Origin: Phragmites australis
Lineage: Eukaryota; Streptophyta; Magnoliopsida; Poales; Poaceae
Direction of reading: 5' to 3'
Assembly: GCF_958298935.1 (NCBI RefSeq)
Contig: NC_084924.1
Span: 1,178,001 to 1,242,000, forward strand
Length of the DNA stretch: 64,000 nucleotides
Positions within the stretch are counted from its first letter, which is position 1; every line of letters begins with the position of its first letter. Under the pieces are notes generated by a model. The model was not told the origin of the DNA. It searched no databases and was given only the letters and a program-made list of their open reading frames with translations. This document shows positions 60,231-64,000 of this stretch, piece after piece. The translations under genes and the position numbers were made by a program.

Positions 60231-62717
60231 ATGGCGGAGTCGCCCGAGAACGCCGCCCCCACCCCACCGCCACCAGCGCCACTGGTGTCTTCCTCCCCGC
60301 CCCCGAAGTCAGGGATCCCGCCGCGGTACGACCTGGACGCCAAGTGGGACGCGTGCCTCGACCTCTCCATCCGCCGCGTCGCCTACTCCTCCCTCGCCGG
60401 CGCCTTCGCGGGCCTCCTCCTCTTCCGTAAGGAAGCCCCTAACCCCCCCCCCCCCCAACTTTACCTCCCCTTGCACTTTATCTCGTGAGATCTGTGTGCA
60501 GCGTGCTTGGTACTTCGGTGCTGGATGGGTGGAGTTAATTTAGGGTTATTGCGGATGCTCGTGTTACATCTTGATCGGTCAGCTCCGATGCGGGACAGGC
60601 TACATAGGCTACGCACGTCCAAGTGATTCTATCAGTTTGTGGATCAATGCGTGTATGAACCAGTTACTTTAGGGCATTGCAGAGAAATTGTTTTGACTAT
60701 CTGCGGTTATTAGGAAGCCACATTTGTCGGAATTGAGTTATACAGTCAATTTGCAAGTATTGTGAGAAGTTGCAAGAGCGCAAGTGAAATTTCCTTAAGT
60801 TCATTTACTGTGTGACATAGAGAGAGCACTGCATTATGAATAGGCTGCAAAATGAGGAAAGTAAACCAAATGCGAGGAGGCTGATGTGTTTTTTTATCTG
60901 CTTGTCATTGATGTAGGGAGGCTGAGTTGCGTATTAGGTTTGTCATGACTCTGGTTGGTAACAACTTGTTTGCTTACTGTTTAGTTCATCAGACTTAGTT
61001 GGTGTAGACAGAGCTTTCGTGTCTGGTAGGCGCTCTGTGAATAGGCTTGATGAATTTGGGTTTGGTAACTAATTGTCCTGTGTCTTTTTTTTTGTTGATT
61101 AATGAGCAATTTTGTACTTACATTTGGAGTAGATTTTACTTTCCAGAAGTTTGTCTTTAAAAAGTTAGGTTTGTTTCCCGTTTACTACCTTTCCCCCCTC
61201 TGAACTGCATCTTGTTTCTTGTATGCTGCCTTGTTTGCTTCTGAAGTGAACTCCTTTCCTGTATACAACTTTTTTTTCTTTTTTCTTTTTTCTTTTTTCT
61301 TTCTTTTGTTTTTGAAGTACTTGAGCGCATCTATTTTCCATGCATGTTTGCAAGTATGTTTAGCAAACAATAATAACTTCTTCGGTTTCCACTAAACTAC
61401 CCAAATTACCTTAGATTTCCACCCTTATTGACTTCTGAGATATGCCATATTCAGAAGCTACAAATTGTGAAAGAAGAAATTTTACACTCATGCATTAAGG
61501 ACTGTTAAGTTACATTTGCTTGCAATTTGCATGTTTGACCTTTCCTATTTTATGCAGGTAGCCCAACTACGCGCTGGGCGTCAGTTGCACTTGGAGCTGG
61601 TGTGGGGATAGGGGCGGCATACACTGAATGCTCCTACTTATTCAATGGTGCTCCTCCAAAGTGGTCACCCAAAGTCTCAACTGTTCCTTCTGCTCACTCT
61701 GAGGTAATTGCTTTCTCATAATCCTAGTTAAGCTTTTGTGCTTCTGGTTAAACATTATCAGCATATTAATTGTAGTCCATTACTAAATTGACATAGATGG
61801 TGCTCTTTTTTTCCCTAAACCAAAGTGTGTCTTAATCCTGATAGTATATGCTACAATTACTTGCCCTCTATGTTTCTGAAAATCAATGTATACATATTTT
61901 TTTAATTTGTCAGATATATTGTTCTAAAGAGAATATGGTTATCTCACATGATCTCAGCCTGCCTAGTGTCTACTGGATCCATCTTCACATTTATGGGCTA
62001 AAATTTATTGCAACTAAACTCTAAAAAACATAGCTGGAACTACATGTTGGGAATCTGGAAGGGAATCGAGGTGATAGATTTGTTTTTCTCAAGTAGAACT
62101 CTCATGATCTTCTGAATGCAACTTGACTAGTGTACGGTGAAGCATTTATGGATGCTTTTTCCTAAATGCCCCAATGTTGCCAACTGCGAAAGAGAATCTG
62201 GGCACACACAACCTTGATTATACCGAAAAGTGCAGAACTGGTAGGTTTGGAGTAATTTAGTAAATTGCATATGCTATTTAGATCTATATGTATATAAGTG
62301 AGCTGCTGCTTGTGTTTGACTAGTGATTAATTTTCTTATCTAGAAGGCCAGTAGCATTTTTGTTTTCTGTAACTCTGTCTATCAAAACTCGTCTAGATCA
62401 TGATCATCCAATGATCATATCCTTACAATAAAGCAGTAACTGGGATGAGAGCTGGGTAGTGCTATCTGCAAGTGAAGCCACTACTTCCCAAAAGTCCTTG
62501 TTATTAGCTCGTTTGATATTTTGGATAATGTTGTATTACCATCCTTGGGTGAAACTACTGCTTTCTTAAAAGCCCTGATGATTATCTCATGAACTAAGCA
62601 CTTGCAGAGTGGAGTAATGCAGTTAGCAAAATTCTTCCCTTTGTGAAACCGGATCTTGCTTTTATATTCTTATTGATGCCCGTTTTATTTTTCTTTCATC
62701 AGGGAGAAGACAAGTAA
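60231..62717 (+). CDS. MICOS complex subunit MIC10-like
   Basis: MIC10 oligomers bend the mitochondrial inner membrane at cristae junctions. Three exons: 60231-60426, 61558-61703 and 62703-62717, with phases 1 and 0, giving 118 aa. The N-terminus is a Pro/Ala/Ser-rich stretch of about 35 residues (MAESPENAAPTPPPPAPLVS). The family core starts LDAKWDACLDLSIRRVAYSS. The first membrane segment is about residues 47-65. The second contains VALGAGVGIGAAY with the glycine pattern needed for MIC10 oligomerisation. The C-terminus extends beyond the yeast and animal proteins and ends HSEGEDK. The last exon codes only GEDK. A 10-C run lies in intron 1 just after exon 1. The gene is intact. Confidence 0.88.
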
Positions 62718-63940
62718 ACATTCTCATTGGATGGGTCCATCTCGGTGGAGTTTTGGAGTGTGTTCTTGAACTAGTTGCGTCATGTTTGATATCACGCTAT
62801 TTATGGCCATAGTATGACATCATCGAAGTTAGCATGTACCACACTTCTGAGTCTTGTTTACACTTCGTGCAAACCTATTCCAATCGTGGTCTGATGACCC
62901 CTGGCTGCGCACTGCGAGAGCTTTGTAAGCTGCCTTCAATTGATGGCTCAGTGACCAGGAATAAATCTTCCATCATGTGACTTGTTAGCAGCGTGCATGC
63001 ATGGTACACAATCCATTGCCGGGGAGGTTCCCTTGCGCTGTTCCTATGCATACTTAAGATGGTTCAATATTTCTGTTGTGTAAACGGTCAGTGTTGACCC
63101 TGGTCCCTTCAAATTGCTTGTGATTCTGACTGTTATCTCGATGGTTCTATCAACTCATGATTAATAGAAGTCCATTTTTGGTTTAGGCGAAATTTGGGCT
63201 TATCAATACGCGAAAACAAATGGTTGACCACGAGCAGCAGCAGCATCGCAACATGCCTTGGAACAGGTGTGGTCGGTGCATCGGGCGCACACATCCGCCA
63301 GACGGTCAACATGGCTGCGACCCGTCAAACCCGGACGCGCATGGCGGTTCAAACTCCATAGCTAATTGAAAGCAAATTTTATAGATTGATTTTGAACTTT
63401 TTAGAAGCAAATTTTATAGAATTAGATTTTATGAAATACTTTTTTTCTATGATGATATGTGTCATTTTTTTTCTCATCTTATAAATCAGAGGTGTGATTG
63501 AATTAGTGTCTCACAAAGATTTTTTATAGAAAAATTCTATAAAATTTACTTCCCACATGCACCCAGCCCTGAACTGACTGCTCCGAGCATCAGCATCCGT
63601 ACACGGCGCGTCGCAACCCCTCCCCTCGTGGACCGAACTCAGCTGCAACACACCGGCTCTCCAACACCTGGTCCTTGCACACCTCAAGGGCTACCCCAAC
63701 AGCACTAAAAATGTCAACGGCATGGCCGGCGCCAACACCCGGACCAGGCTCTCCGCCCCTCCCCAATTTCTCCGCTTCTCCTCTTCTTCTGCACCCCCCC
63801 CCCCCGCCTCCGTGTGCTCCCCGCCCCCATCTGGCCGGGCGAGCCTCAGGTCGGCGCCGCCATGGCGCGTTAGCTAGCTTTTGATTCCTCCCGCCTCGGC
63901 CGGCGCATTGTCTCCGTGCGCACCCGTCGGCATCGTTCCT
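62718..63940. other. MIC10-like 3' flank and upstream region of PLD-like gene
   Basis: About 450 bases are likely 3' UTR and flank. A small MITE candidate lies at 63404-63552. From about 63560 the sequence becomes GC-rich and CT-rich, with a C-run near 63787-63800, as expected for the leader of the next gene. Confidence 0.45.
63404..63552. mobile_element. MITE candidate with 19-bp inverted repeats
   Basis: The left arm GAAGCAAATTTTATAGAAT (63404-63422) matches the reverse complement of 63534-63552 in 18 of 19 positions. The 149-bp element is AT-rich and non-coding. A second partial left arm occurs at 63369-63385. A clear target duplication was not found. Confidence 0.55.
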
Positions 63941-64000
63941 ATGGGCAAGATCACTGCCGAGTCTGGCGCCGCCGTGCTCCTGCACGGCGACCTGGACATT
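63941..64000 (+). CDS. Start of a probable phospholipase D gene (partial)
   Basis: Only 20 codons are inside the window: MGKITAESGAAVLLHGDLDI. The VLLHGDLDI string matches the start of the C2 domain in C2-type plant phospholipases D, where it is followed by a membrane- and calcium-binding fold. The enzyme class would hydrolyse phosphatidylcholine and similar lipids to phosphatidic acid. The assignment rests on about nine residues, so other C2 proteins remain possible. Delta- or beta-like PLD seems closest from memory. The upstream leader is GC-rich and no earlier in-frame ATG was noted. Confidence 0.5.
   Translation, partial: MGKITAESGAAVLLHGDLDI

Overview
This window is nuclear DNA from a grass (Poaceae). 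The evidence is GC-rich first exons, many short exons with GT-AG introns, panicoid-style MITEs, a tRNA-derived SINE and LTR-like relics. All proteins are of plant type. Every exon boundary below was read by eye from splice motifs and reading-frame continuity, with no alignment. Family names come from recalled motifs.

Layout. 1-3643 (+) is the 3' part of a LUC7-like U1 snRNP gene. 4454-5692 (-) encodes plastid ribosomal protein S6. 7797-9421 (+) is a LEA_2/WHy desiccation gene with a Tourist-like MITE just upstream. 11449-14952 (-) encodes a YacP-like NYN-domain protein. 16939-18524 (+) is a RABA (Rab11) GTPase. 21472-22235 (+) is a decayed coiled-coil pseudogene. 22753-23650 looks like a retrotransposon LTR. 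25443-27928 (-) is an uncharacterised plant gene whose sixth exon is a chimera made by local duplication. 28280-32899 (+) is a carotenoid-isomerase-like oxidoreductase carrying several disabling lesions. 35173-40021 (+) is a GSK3/SHAGGY-like kinase. 40902-43259 (+) is a prohibitin. 45276-46685 (+) is an intronless NAC-like transcription factor.

48350-48491 is a SINE. 49477-53695 (-) is an intact soluble epoxide hydrolase (EH). It is followed by scrambled, partial EH copies (54620-56164) and by a broken FAHD1-type pseudogene (56421-57536). Then come a tRNA-Ser(CGA) (57884-57965), a MIC10-type MICOS gene (60231-62717, +) and the first 20 codons of a probable phospholipase D gene (63941-64000, +).

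Most intact genes are unrelated housekeeping or stress genes: splicing, plastid translation, vesicle traffic, brassinosteroid-type kinase signalling and mitochondrial membrane organisation. They do not form a pathway cluster. The unusual part is 44.9-57.5 kb. There, EH sequence has been duplicated, shuffled between exons and left as a relic in the promoter region of the NAC gene, interleaved with SINE, MITE and LTR-like insertions. I found no clearly new multi-gene system. The best leads are the chimeric exon (25931-26017), the EH rearrangements and the multi-lesion oxidoreductase.
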